From Traorella massiliensis (GTDB lineage: Bacteria; Bacillota_I; Bacilli_A; Erysipelotrichales; Erysipelotrichaceae), in the NCBI RefSeq assembly GCF_900104665.1, contig NZ_LT629968.1:310001-374000 (forward strand): 64,000 bases of DNA, written 5' to 3'. The position numbers and the translations under genes are program-made. The notes beneath the pieces were generated by a model that saw only the letters and a program-made list of their open reading frames with translations, made no database searches and was not told the DNA's origin. Below are positions 44,088-52,771 of the stretch, one piece after another; position 1 is the first letter of the stretch; every line of letters starts with the position of its first letter.

Positions 44088-44498
44088 TTGTTTAACTATG
44101 GTCAAAAAAAGAAAAAGTGGCAAAAGATAAAAACAGAAGAAGAAAAGATATTAAGAAAGAATCATATAGATGAAAAAGTTATCTATGAACTCTATCAATA
44201 TGACTGGCAAATGTTTAAAAAGGAAAGATCCTATCAGAATCATACTTGTAATTATGATCTGTCAAACTATCCTTCAAAAGAATCAAGCTTTATGTATGAA
44301 AACGCTCAGGAATTTTTAGATAGTTTTGAAGATGAACGACTTTATCATTTATTAAAAAATGATTCATTACTTCTTCAAATCTTATATTTAAAGGAAAAAG
44401 GTTTTCTTTATAAAGAAATTGCGGAAATATTAGGGCTAAGTGAACATCAGATATATTATAGAATTAAAAAAATGAAAAAAAATAAAAATAATGACTAA
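44088..44498 (+). CDS. Sigma-like HTH regulator in the tail module
   Basis: A 136-residue protein from a TTG start (ribosome site GGGAGGTG within the hairpin). The N-terminus is very basic and the C-terminal 50 residues, YLKEKGFLYKEIAEILGLSE and HQIYYRIKKMKK, form a sigma-region-4-like helix-turn-helix. It resembles late-gene activators of Gram-positive phages. Unusually, it lies between the chaperone and the tape measure. It could switch on the tail and lysis genes. Confidence 0.65.
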   Translation: MFNYGQKKKKWQKIKTEEEKILRKNHIDEKVIYELYQYDWQMFKKERSYQNHTCNYDLSNYPSKESSFMYENAQEFLDSFEDERLYHLLKNDSLLLQILYLKEKGFLYKEIAEILGLSEHQIYYRIKKMKKNKNND

Positions 44499-44545
44499 TT
44501 TGACCTATTCACAGTGCCTATATAGTGAAAGGAGGTAAAATAACT

Positions 44546-44977
44546 ATGTATTACTTAACATTAAATCTTCATAAAGAAGTTATTGAAAGAATGAAAATGA
44601 TCAATTCTATCAAACAAAATCGTATTGATGCAGTGGCAGAACTGGAAGAAGTAAAAAAGAGAAATCCTCTTATCAGAACAAAATCAGCCAGTGAATCAAA
44701 ACATGGCGGGAGCAGTGAAAAACATTCCATCGCTGTTATACTAGATGCAAAACAAAAAGCATTAGAAAAACAAATCGCTGAATACGACAGTATTATATAC
44801 AGCTATGAAAAAGGTTATCGACTCTTAAATGAACAAGAAAAAGAAGTGCTGAAATTAAGATATCATGAAGATCTTAGTCAACAGCAAACAGCTGATGTGA
44901 TGGGTTTTTCACTCAGTCACATCAAACAGGTCAACGCTTCATTAATCGACAAGATGATTAAACAGCTATTGTCCTAA
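44546..44977 (+). CDS. RinA/ArpU-like phage transcriptional regulator
   Basis: A 143-residue protein starting at ATG 44546 behind AAAGGAGG. It has a helical N-terminal half (coiled-coil-like, about 75-105) and a C-terminal HTH: YRLLNEQEKEVLKLRYHEDL, then QQQTADVMGFSLSHIKQVNA. The pattern fits the phage sigma-like regulators (DUF1492 / RinA / ArpU) that activate late genes. It forms an operon with the previous regulator and is closed by a terminator. Confidence 0.7.
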   Translation: MYYLTLNLHKEVIERMKMINSIKQNRIDAVAELEEVKKRNPLIRTKSASESKHGGSSEKHSIAVILDAKQKALEKQIAEYDSIIYSYEKGYRLLNEQEKEVLKLRYHEDLSQQQTADVMGFSLSHIKQVNASLIDKMIKQLLS

Positions 44978-44979
44978 TA

Positions 44980-45017
44980 AAAAGAACATCAGGGAATACA
45001 TTCTCTGATGTTCTTTT
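44980..45017 (+). terminator. Terminator closing the regulator pair
   Basis: AAAAGAACATCAG and CTGATGTTCTTTT form a 13-bp stem around a loop of about 11 bases. It cuts the plus-strand tail operon in two, so the tape measure needs read-through or its own promoter. Confidence 0.85.
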
Positions 45018-45058
45018 ATAAATTATAAATGCAATTATATTAATAACCAGCAAGATGG

Positions 45059-45262
45059 TTATTCTTTGTCAGGGATGTCCATCTCAAAAAACAAGAGAAT
45101 TGTTTCATCGAAACCATCATCATAAGAAGGAGAATGATTTACAGCACTGACAAGGTGAAAGCCTAATTTTGCGACTTCATTCATTAAATTATTTAATTGT
45201 TGCGAATCTTTATCAGTCCATGACCTACGATGACGATAATATATCGTTTGATAGAATTTCAT
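45059..45262 (-). CDS. Small protein on the opposite strand inside the tail module
   Basis: A 67-residue protein with the layout of a one-domain ferredoxin-like protein (KFYQTIYYRHRRSW, LMNEVAKLGFHLVSAV, ETILLFFEMD), similar in form to DUF4177-type proteins. The ribosome site GAGAGG lies before the ATG. It runs against the tail genes and sits between two transcription units, as cargo ('moron') genes do. Function unknown. Confidence 0.5.
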   Translation of the reverse strand: MKFYQTIYYRHRRSWTDKDSQQLNNLMNEVAKLGFHLVSAVNHSPSYDDGFDETILLFFEMDIPDKE

Positions 45263-45362
45263 ATTAACCTCTCTTTCTAGTTTTATTCTACAATAATTAA
45301 AATGGTTTTACAATTTAAATTTTTAGCATTCATAAAAAACATTTTTAAAGGAGGTGTTTATA

Positions 45363-46914
45363 TTGGCAAATACAAATATGAATGATGCGAGTGAAGTAAC
45401 TTATCTTGTATCAGCTTTGAATGAACTAGATAAAAAAATAAACAAAATAACTAGTTCAATGAATAAAATGAAATTAAGTCAGACAACTACACTAATTGAA
45501 AAAATAAGAAAACAGATTGCTTCTTTTGATTTTTCATCTTTAGAAAAAGGTGTTGAAAAGATTAACAAAGTTACAGAGGGAATGAATGCACTTACGGAAC
45601 AGTTAAAAAATAGTCCGTTAATGGCACTTCAAAAATTTACTGAATCATTGAATGAAAATATAAAAAGCATAAGTAAAAGTTTTGATAATGTTAAGGACAT
45701 ATATGCTGGAATTAAAAAAATTTTTGGTTTATCTTCAAATTCAAACAGTAAAGATGAAAGTAAAAATAATAGTAGCACTCAAGGGAATAATACACAAAAT
45801 ATTGGCAGTCAACTAGAAAATGTTAAAAATGGTTTAACTAATCTTGCCAATGATCCTAGTGCAGAGGCAATTGCGGAGAAGTGTACAAATATTACGACAT
45901 CATTTAGTCAGATGTCATTATCATCGGTTGTATCGATTGGTGCTGTTGCATTGATCGTAGCGGCTGTAATAGGTGCTGTTGTACAGTTATGGAATACAAA
46001 TGAAGAGTTTAGAAACAGTGTGCTGTTAGCTTGGGAAAATATTCAGGCTGTTTTATTGAGTGCTTATGAAAATGTTTTAAAGCCACTGTTTGATAGTCTT
46101 GTTTCTTTGTGTATTTCAGTATGGGAGAATGGTTTACGTCCATTATGGAATGAATTTGTGAATTTAGTTGATGTAGTTATGAGTGCATTACTTGATTTCT
46201 GGAATTTTGTTTCACCATATATTACACAGTTATTAGAATTTTTAGGACCGATACTTAAAGATGTTTTTTAATTTTTTAGGAACATTTATTGGTAATACAT
46301 TGAATGGTGTTTTAGGCATCATAACGACTGTTATTGGAGCTGCTACTGGGGTATTTAAAGGAATTATAGATTTTATTTCAGGTGTATTCAGTACAGATTG
46401 GTCACAGGCTTGGGAAAATGTTAAACAGATTTTCTCAGGTATTTGGGAAACCTTAAGTGGTATTGTTAGTGGTGTTTGGAATACTATTTTAGGATTGTTT
46501 GCTAATGGCGGTAAAATATTCAGTGGTGTTGTGGATGGAATATCAGGTGCGTTTAAAAATATTGTAAATTCAATCATCAGAGGTATTAATGATGTCATAC
46601 GTGTTCCTTTTAATAAAGTGAATGGATTATTGAACTCAATACGTAGTTTTAATGTTCCTTTGATTGGTCAGCCATTCTTAGGTTTATGGAGCTATAATCC
46701 ATTACCAATACCTGTAATTCCTACTCTTGCTAGAGGTGGTTTTGCTAATGTAGGACAGTTGTTTATTGCGAATGAACCGGGGAATCCTGAATTGATTGGT
46801 AATATTGGTGGAAGAACGGCAGTTGTAAATAATCAGATGATCCTTGATGGTATTCAGAGTGCGATGAGAAATGCAATCATTGAAGGTATGAGCTTGAGTT
46901 ATGGACAGGGGTGA
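45363..46914 (+). pseudogene. Tape measure protein, split by a frameshift
   Basis: The first frame (45363-46271) starts at TTG with AAAGGAGGTG; it has coiled-coil segments, a hydrophobic stretch near residues 185-210 (VVSIGAVALIVAAVIGAVVQ) and WNTNEEFR repeats. It ends in LGPILKDVF. The second frame (46261-46914) continues with FNFLGTFIGNTL and the repetitive 'WxxVxxxFSGIWETL' helices typical of tape measures, ending in GGFANVGQLFIANEPGNPE. Removing one T from the T6 run at about 46264-46269 restores a single frame of about 517 residues. The protein sets tail length and would give a short tail. As it stands the protein is truncated, unless slippage rescues it. Confidence 0.75.
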
Positions 46915-47023
46915 TACGTATGTGGATGTTTATATTGATGGCGTATTTACAGAAAGAAAGCTGATGAAGGCAAATGAAAGACATATGCTTCGGACAGGGA
47001 AGCCGGTATTTGCGAAAGGTTAG
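46901..47023 (+). CDS. Forty-residue unknown protein
   Basis: Starts at ATG 46901 inside the end of the tape measure (different frame) and runs to TAG at 47023, overlapping by 14 bp. The product reads MDRGDTYVDVYIDGVFTERK and continues basic to FAKG. AGGAGG for the next gene overlaps its stop. The tight fit between two phage genes suggests a real small tail gene, but there is no homology I recognise and its ribosome site is poor. Confidence 0.35.
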   Translation: MDRGDTYVDVYIDGVFTERKLMKANERHMLRTGKPVFAKG

Positions 47024-47034
47024 GAGGGTTGAAT

Positions 47035-47424
47035 ATGAGTGAAGATGAAATTAAATTTTATACAGTGATCAAAAGTAATGGTGTTGAATTACCGGCTGTG
47101 AGCAATGATATTGAATTAAGTATGAGTGATGTTCAAGCTTCTACCTTAACTTCATGGGTCAGTGGTAAGACAAAGCTGAATCCTAAACGCAGTGATGTTG
47201 TTACTTTGCCGATGTCTTGGGTGAATATTACGATTGAGCAGTTGAATCTTATCTTGGAGAATACAGCGGCTCAACAGGATGGTGGCAGCAGTGTTGAATT
47301 TTATGATCCTATTACGGATACAAGAATCACCAAAAGAATGTATCGCAGTGATCGTAAGAGTGTGATGAAGCTTTATAAGAATGGTATGTATGCTGATTTA
47401 TCATTTGATTTTGTGGAAATGTAG
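47035..47424 (+). CDS. Tail protein, probable distal/hub component
   Basis: A 131-residue protein starting at ATG 47035 behind AGGAGGG. It lies between the tape measure and the tail spike gene, which is the usual place of the distal tail protein, but it is shorter than typical Dit proteins (about 250 residues). The pattern SDVQASTLTSWVSGKTKLNP and MYRSDRKSVMKLYKNGMYAD suggests a compact beta domain. Assignment rests on position. Confidence 0.55.
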   Translation: MSEDEIKFYTVIKSNGVELPAVSNDIELSMSDVQASTLTSWVSGKTKLNPKRSDVVTLPMSWVNITIEQLNLILENTAAQQDGGSSVEFYDPITDTRITKRMYRSDRKSVMKLYKNGMYADLSFDFVEM

Positions 47425-47432
47425 GTGATTGT

Positions 47433-49286
47433 ATGAAGATAAGATTTTATGTGAATGACCAGGATGTTTCTGAGTGGATCAGTGAGGTTAGCAGTCATAT
47501 TGCTTTTGAAGAGAATAAGCTGATTGGTAATACACCTTCTATGGAATTAAGCATGAAGGTGGATAATAGTGATGGAAAGTTCGATAGTCTATTGGACTTT
47601 CCTTTTCTTATGAAAGATGAGAATCTTACATTATTGGGTACATTTTATGTTTATGAAAAGCCAGAGAAGATGACTAAGGAATTGAATTTGGAGTTATATG
47701 ATTCTTTGATCATGGCAAATGAGAATTATGGTTCTTCACTTGAATATCCAACAAGTGTAGAAAATATCATAGATGAGATCAGTGAATGTTTGGAGATTGA
47801 TATTGATCACTCTTTAATACCAAGCAGTTTATTAAATAAGGAAGTTAATTTTTATGACAGCAGTGAAACGATGCGTACTCATTTAGGGTGGATCGCAGAG
47901 GCTGGCGGATGTAATCTATTTGCACAGAGTGATACAAGCTATAAGTTTGTTCCTTTGTCAAAAACTGTGAAGTATGTATTAGATAGTGAAGATGTCGAAC
48001 AGTTTGAAAAAGCAGATGAATATAGTATCAGTGGTGTGAAAATAGATAATGGATTGACACCTATCTTAAGTGGTAATGAAAGTAAGAATGTTTATATGTT
48101 AGATGAGATGAATCCTTATATTGATAAGCAAAGTGATGTGGATCTGATTTATGAATCATTGAATAATTTAAGTTTTTATTCTTGCAGGAATTTTAAGATA
48201 GCTGCGATTGATACATTAAGATGTGGGGAATTGATTGATAATGATGATCTTTTTGATTTTATGGCAATGTCGATTGATACTTCTTATTTAAATGCTACTT
48301 ATGATATTCAAGAAATCAGTGGTGAAATCAATGGTGATCATACTTCTAAAACGAATACGAGTTCTACGGGTAATAAAATACGCAGGATCATTTCTACCTT
48401 AGATCAGAATAATGCTTCTTTAAATGTATTGGCACAGAATGTAGAAGAGAATAATGGGAAGATTGGTGAGCTAGAGTTAAATAGTGAACAGTTTAGAACA
48501 GAAATGCGGAAAATTGAAGTGATGGCAGATCAGTCAATTGCAGTGAGTGATGTTAATGTTCAATATGGTGTTTCTAATAATGAAGATACATCTCCTAGTG
48601 AGTGGGAAAGTAGTTTGCCTGAGGAAATTGAGGATGGCTGTTATTTATGGATAAGACAGGTTATTTCATATTCGAATGGTTTGGTTTTATATAGTAATGA
48701 AAGAGTCTTGAGCATTCAGAATAATGCAGATAGTAAGGGAATTGAAGCTGTAACACTTTATTATTTTGTGAGTGATTCAGATTCAGAAGTGCCATTGAGT
48801 GGCTGGGAAGATGAAAAGCCTATATGGACATTTGATCAGTTTCTTTGGCAAAAGGAAGTAGTTTCTTATACGGATGAATCCAGTTTAGAAAGTACTCCAA
48901 TATGTATTACTTTAAAAACTAAATTGGAAGATGTAGACACTTCTATCAATCAGATGGTCTTAAAAATAGCTAGTTCGATCCAACAGGTAGCCGAAGGTTT
49001 AGAAATTAATAAAACAAAGGTGGATTCACTTGGTCAGGAAGTTCAAGAGTGGGCCAGATTCGATGGATCAAAACTTGAATTAGGTGCTTCTAATAGTACT
49101 TTTAAAGCTGTTCTCAGCAATTCTGAATTAGCTTTTTATCAGGGAAGCAATAAGGTAGCATGGCTATCGAATAATGAATTGCATGTATTAACAGCTGTTA
49201 TCACATCAGCGATTGGTGTGGGCAGTTATCGTTTTACAGATGAAGGAAGTCTGGGATTTTCTTTATTACTGAAAGGAAGTGAGTAA
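47433..49286 (+). CDS. Tail spike / tail-associated structural protein
   Basis: A 617-residue protein that follows the distal tail gene. Residues 1-290 resemble the gp27-like, prophage tail endopeptidase fold (starting KIRFYVNDQDVSEWISEVSS), a helical stretch (about 300-365) with QNNASLNVLAQNVEENN follows, and the C-terminal half carries repeated beta segments (SDVNVQYGVSNNEDTSPSEW, VTLYYFVSDSDSEVPLSGWE). It would form the tail tip that meets the cell wall. It is 8 bp after the previous stop. Confidence 0.75.
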   Translation: MKIRFYVNDQDVSEWISEVSSHIAFEENKLIGNTPSMELSMKVDNSDGKFDSLLDFPFLMKDENLTLLGTFYVYEKPEKMTKELNLELYDSLIMANENYGSSLEYPTSVENIIDEISECLEIDIDHSLIPSSLLNKEVNFYDSSETMRTHLGWIAEAGGCNLFAQSDTSYKFVPLSKTVKYVLDSEDVEQFEKADEYSISGVKIDNGLTPILSGNESKNVYMLDEMNPYIDKQSDVDLIYESLNNLSFYSCRNFKIAAIDTLRCGELIDNDDLFDFMAMSIDTSYLNATYDIQEISGEINGDHTSKTNTSSTGNKIRRIISTLDQNNASLNVLAQNVEENNGKIGELELNSEQFRTEMRKIEVMADQSIAVSDVNVQYGVSNNEDTSPSEWESSLPEEIEDGCYLWIRQVISYSNGLVLYSNERVLSIQNNADSKGIEAVTLYYFVSDSDSEVPLSGWEDEKPIWTFDQFLWQKEVVSYTDESSLESTPICITLKTKLEDVDTSINQMVLKIASSIQQVAEGLEINKTKVDSLGQEVQEWARFDGSKLELGASNSTFKAVLSNSELAFYQGSNKVAWLSNNELHVLTAVITSAIGVGSYRFTDEGSLGFSLLLKGSE

Positions 49287-49288
49287 TC

Positions 49289-51223
49289 GTGGCAACATCA
49301 GGAACAGTAGGAACATTGAGTGGTTCATGGGGATCGACATATAGAGTTACATGGTCACTTGTTTCTCAGAATATCGCAAATAATACTTCAACCATTCGTT
49401 TAACTTCTACTTTTCATACGACAAATACAACAAAAATAGCCAGTACATATAGTAATTTCGTAACAGATGGCACGGTGATGTATAGTGGTGCCTATTCTAA
49501 AAGTGGTGCTGGAAATATTTTTTCTAAGACAAAGGATATTACAGTAAGTCATAATGCTGATGGTACTTTCCCAGGAAGAAGCGTTAGCTTTAGTACGAAT
49601 GATTATATCATGGGAAATAAAAGTGGAAGTGGTACGATCAGTGGTGTAACAACCATTCCAAGATCAAGTAGCATATCTTCCATTTCAGGAAGTTCTTTGG
49701 GATCTTCCGTTACGGTAAATATTTCAAGAGCCAGTACATCTTTTACGCATAAAGTAGAGTATTCCTTTGCGGGTAGCAGTTATACGACTGCTACAAGCAG
49801 TGCTGCAACTTCAGCAACATTTACTCCGTCATTATCACTGGCAAATCATATTCCAAATGCAACAAGTGGTACATTGACAGTCAGAGTAACGACATATAGC
49901 GGCAGTACGCAGATAGGAAATGCTGTAACGAAGACACAGACATTATCTCTGCCAGGTTCAGTATTACCAACTCTATCAGGTGTGACTCTTACCAGAGTCG
50001 ATAATGGCGTTCCAAGTTCATGGGGCGTATATGTACAGGGCTATTCCAAAGTAACAGCAACGATTGCAGGAGCAAGCGGAATTTATGGCAGTTCCATTAG
50101 TGGATATTCACTGAGTGGTGCTGGGTATCGTTCATCTTCTAATAGTCTGACAACAGGTGTATTAAATTCGACAGGCACATTCTCATTTAGTGGATATGTA
50201 ACAGATAGTCGTGGAAGATCTTCATCAAGTATGACATCAGCTCAATTTGTGGTATATGAATATTTTCCTCCTTCTATCAGTGTTTCAGCACAAAGATGTA
50301 CTTCAGATGGTACGATTAGTTCAAGTGGCACTTATTTAAAGGTTCATTGTACTTATAGCTATGCAAGTGTCAATGGGAAGAATACGATTAGTCGCAGTGT
50401 TACCTGTAATAGTGTATCGAATACAACTTTTTCCAGTGGTACTTCTTTTATTATGAATGCGAATTGTGCTATTGGCAGTTCATATACCCTTACAGCAGAA
50501 ATTACGGATGGATTAGGCAATTCTTCTACAGTAACAGCTTTTATTCCTACTGCTGAAAGAGTCATGAATATCAAAAGCAATGGTAAAGGTGTGGCTTTTG
50601 GAGGATTTTCAACAAAGGAGAATACGCTGCAGTGTTATTGGGATCTGGAAGTGAATAATTATAAGGTTGCGACTTTGGATAGTGTTTACCCAGTAGGCTC
50701 GATTTATATTAGTGTAGTAAATACGAATCCTTCTTCTTTGTTTGGAGGAACATGGGTAGCATTTGCGAGCGGAAGAACGTTAGTAGGTGTTGATACTTCA
50801 CAAAGTGATTTTTCTACAGTGCAGAAAACAGGAGGTTCTTCTACAGTTACGCTAACATCTTCACAGATGCCTTCACATACGCATTCAATCTCACATACAC
50901 ATGGCTTAAATTCACATAAGCATTCATTTAGTGCAACGACAAGCAGCGGAGGTTCTCATGCTCATAACTGGTCTTATGACTTTGATGCGGCAGCAGGCAG
51001 TGCCCGTTATTCACCACACAGAGCCTATGGTGCCGGTTATGGAAATGATGCAGTTACGAGTACAAATGGAGCACATACACATAGTGTGTCTGGAACAACA
51101 GGTGCGGCTAGTGGATCAACGGCAAAAGCATCCACAAGTACGAGCGGCAGTGCTGGATCAGGTGGGGCTCACTCCAATCTTCAGCCATATATTACCGTTT
51201 ATATGTGGCGCAGGACTGCCTGA
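49289..51223 (+). CDS. Receptor-binding tail fibre (DUF859 plus collar domain)
   Basis: A 644-residue, serine/threonine/glycine-rich protein from a GTG start behind AAAGGAAG. Residues 1-430 match the DUF859 repeats of streptococcal and lactococcal phage structural proteins. Residues about 465-644 form a baseplate/collar domain: DSVYPVGSIYISVVNTNPSS, LFGGTWVAFASGRTLVGVD, histidine-rich MPSHTHSISHTHGLNSH, and GGAHSNLQPYITVYMWRRT, which is the usual trimeric metal-binding receptor-binding end. It determines which cells are recognised. Confidence 0.85.
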   Translation: MATSGTVGTLSGSWGSTYRVTWSLVSQNIANNTSTIRLTSTFHTTNTTKIASTYSNFVTDGTVMYSGAYSKSGAGNIFSKTKDITVSHNADGTFPGRSVSFSTNDYIMGNKSGSGTISGVTTIPRSSSISSISGSSLGSSVTVNISRASTSFTHKVEYSFAGSSYTTATSSAATSATFTPSLSLANHIPNATSGTLTVRVTTYSGSTQIGNAVTKTQTLSLPGSVLPTLSGVTLTRVDNGVPSSWGVYVQGYSKVTATIAGASGIYGSSISGYSLSGAGYRSSSNSLTTGVLNSTGTFSFSGYVTDSRGRSSSSMTSAQFVVYEYFPPSISVSAQRCTSDGTISSSGTYLKVHCTYSYASVNGKNTISRSVTCNSVSNTTFSSGTSFIMNANCAIGSSYTLTAEITDGLGNSSTVTAFIPTAERVMNIKSNGKGVAFGGFSTKENTLQCYWDLEVNNYKVATLDSVYPVGSIYISVVNTNPSSLFGGTWVAFASGRTLVGVDTSQSDFSTVQKTGGSSTVTLTSSQMPSHTHSISHTHGLNSHKHSFSATTSSGGSHAHNWSYDFDAAAGSARYSPHRAYGAGYGNDAVTSTNGAHTHSVSGTTGAASGSTAKASTSTSGSAGSGGAHSNLQPYITVYMWRRTA

Positions 51224-51255
51224 TAACTTAAAAAAAAGGCGGAAAGGAAAAGAAT

Positions 51256-51483
51256 ATGAAAGATAAAACTTATTGGATCAAATGGATCAAGGCGGCTGGA
51301 ATACGTGCTATTAAAACGATGGCACAGAGTGCTATAGGTCTTATTGGTACGTCTGTGATGATTTCTGATGTGAGCTGGCAGGTTGTTGCTTCTGCTTCAC
51401 TTCTTGCAGGTATCGTATCGTTGCTGACATCGATTGCAGGTTTACCGGAAGTACAGGTAGAAAATACCGAGTTGCCTTTATAA
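51256..51483 (+). CDS. Phage holin
   Basis: A 75-residue protein with a basic N-terminus (KDKTYWIKWIKAAGIRAIKT) and two hydrophobic segments (AIGLIGTSVMI and VVASASLLAGIVSLLTSIAG), then an acidic tail: the layout of r1t-type holins. It opens the inner membrane to release the endolysin. AAAGGAAA precedes the ATG. It lies between the tail fibre and the endolysin gene. Confidence 0.85.
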   Translation: MKDKTYWIKWIKAAGIRAIKTMAQSAIGLIGTSVMISDVSWQVVASASLLAGIVSLLTSIAGLPEVQVENTELPL

Positions 51484-51489
51484 ATATAT

Positions 51490-51768
51490 ATGGAACAGGC
51501 ATTTACAATTGGAGCAGTTGTTTTAGCACTTCTTTCTATCTTTAAACTGATTGGTGCTGTGAATAGCTTCTCTGAGAAATTTACAGGTCCATTGAATGAA
51601 TTAAAGATTGCGATTCAACGATTGAATGATTCGATTGAACATTTGATCAAGGATAGTGAAGTCTTAAAAGATAAAATTACCAAGCATGGACAAGAGATTC
51701 ATCATCTTAATTCAAGAATGGATAAAGTTGAGTTAAAAATGGATATGTATCACAAGGAGGATAAATAA
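51490..51768 (+). CDS. Small membrane-anchored coiled-coil protein of the lysis cassette
   Basis: A 92-residue protein with one N-terminal membrane helix (FTIGAVVLALLSIFKLIGAV) and a long helix or coiled coil to the end. It resembles the small XhlA/BhlA-type proteins that sit beside holins. It starts 7 bp after the holin stop without a good ribosome site, so it may be coupled. The endolysin follows 2 bp later. It may be a second holin or an anti-holin. Confidence 0.65.
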   Translation: MEQAFTIGAVVLALLSIFKLIGAVNSFSEKFTGPLNELKIAIQRLNDSIEHLIKDSEVLKDKITKHGQEIHHLNSRMDKVELKMDMYHKEDK

Positions 51769-51769
51769 G

Positions 51770-52645
51770 ATGGCATATGATTATACGAGTGCAAGTGATT
51801 TAGTATCTTGGTGTAAAGAACAAAAGAATAAAGCAAATGCTTATCGTTTAGGCGGTATCGGACGGTATGAAAACGGAGTACGTATTTTTGACTGCGTAGG
51901 TCTTATTAAATGTTTTATGTGGCATGATTATTCAGAAAAGAATGCTTCTTATTATAATAAGGAAGTGCCTGATAAAAATGAAACAGGATTCTTTAATGAA
52001 GCAACTGAAAAAGGCACGATTGATACGATCCCTGAAATTCCAGGATTGATGGTTTATCAGCCAGGTCACATTGGAGTTTACTTAGGAAATGGAGAGGTCA
52101 TCGAAGCAACCGCAGCCTTTGATAAGAAGATCGTCATTACATACTTCAAAGGAAATCACCCAGATACAAGCTATAAGCGTACGACTTGGACCCACTGGTT
52201 CAAGATGCCTTATCTGAATTATGATGTTCAAGAAGAAACTAATGACGAGTTTGCTCATACTTTAGGTGAAACTCTACGATTTACGACTTGTTATCGGTCA
52301 TCTACAGATGCAGCTGCTATCAGGAACTACATTCCAGCTAGTCAGATGTTGCGTGACAGTGGAAAGATTACCAGATGTTTGAAAGTCAATGGTATATCTA
52401 CTTATCTATTAGATGATGGCTTATGCTGGGTGAATGATGGTGATATTGCAGGTGGATCGACTGATTCAATTGAAATTAAAGTAGGTGATAAGGTCACACC
52501 CGCTTCAAGATATTCTTATGAAGGTGTTCAACTGATTGCGGATGTATTGAATCACAAATATAGTGTAATAGAAATTCGTGGCGATCGTGTCGTTTTAGGG
52601 GATGGCTTGAATACAGCTTTTCACAGTAAAGATATTAGAAAATAA
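51770..52645 (+). CDS. NlpC/P60-like endolysin
   Basis: A 291-residue lysin. The catalytic cysteine is in IFDCVGLIKCF near residue 44, and the histidine in YQPGHIGVYLGNGEVIEAT near residue 103, as in NlpC/P60 peptidases. The C-terminal 100 residues contain a weak repeat and end in a SH3b-like KVGDKVTPASRYSYEGVQLI and GDRVVLGDGL that probably bind cell wall. It would cut the peptide stem of peptidoglycan. AAGGAGG precedes its ATG. A terminator follows. Confidence 0.85.
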   Translation: MAYDYTSASDLVSWCKEQKNKANAYRLGGIGRYENGVRIFDCVGLIKCFMWHDYSEKNASYYNKEVPDKNETGFFNEATEKGTIDTIPEIPGLMVYQPGHIGVYLGNGEVIEATAAFDKKIVITYFKGNHPDTSYKRTTWTHWFKMPYLNYDVQEETNDEFAHTLGETLRFTTCYRSSTDAAAIRNYIPASQMLRDSGKITRCLKVNGISTYLLDDGLCWVNDGDIAGGSTDSIEIKVGDKVTPASRYSYEGVQLIADVLNHKYSVIEIRGDRVVLGDGLNTAFHSKDIRK

Positions 52646-52654
52646 ATTAAATGA

Positions 52655-52697
52655 CCCATAAAATGGATATTCATTCCATTTTATGGGAATTTTTTTG
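52655..52697 (+). terminator. Terminator ending the tail-lysis module
   Basis: CCCATAAAATGGA and TCCATTTTATGGG form a 13-bp perfect stem with a 7-base loop, followed by T7. Confidence 0.9.
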
Positions 52698-52771
52698 TGT
52701 ATTACCGGATGGCGTGACTTTTGTTTTATCTATATTATGGTATAATAAAGAGGTTTTAGGAGAGATAAAGT

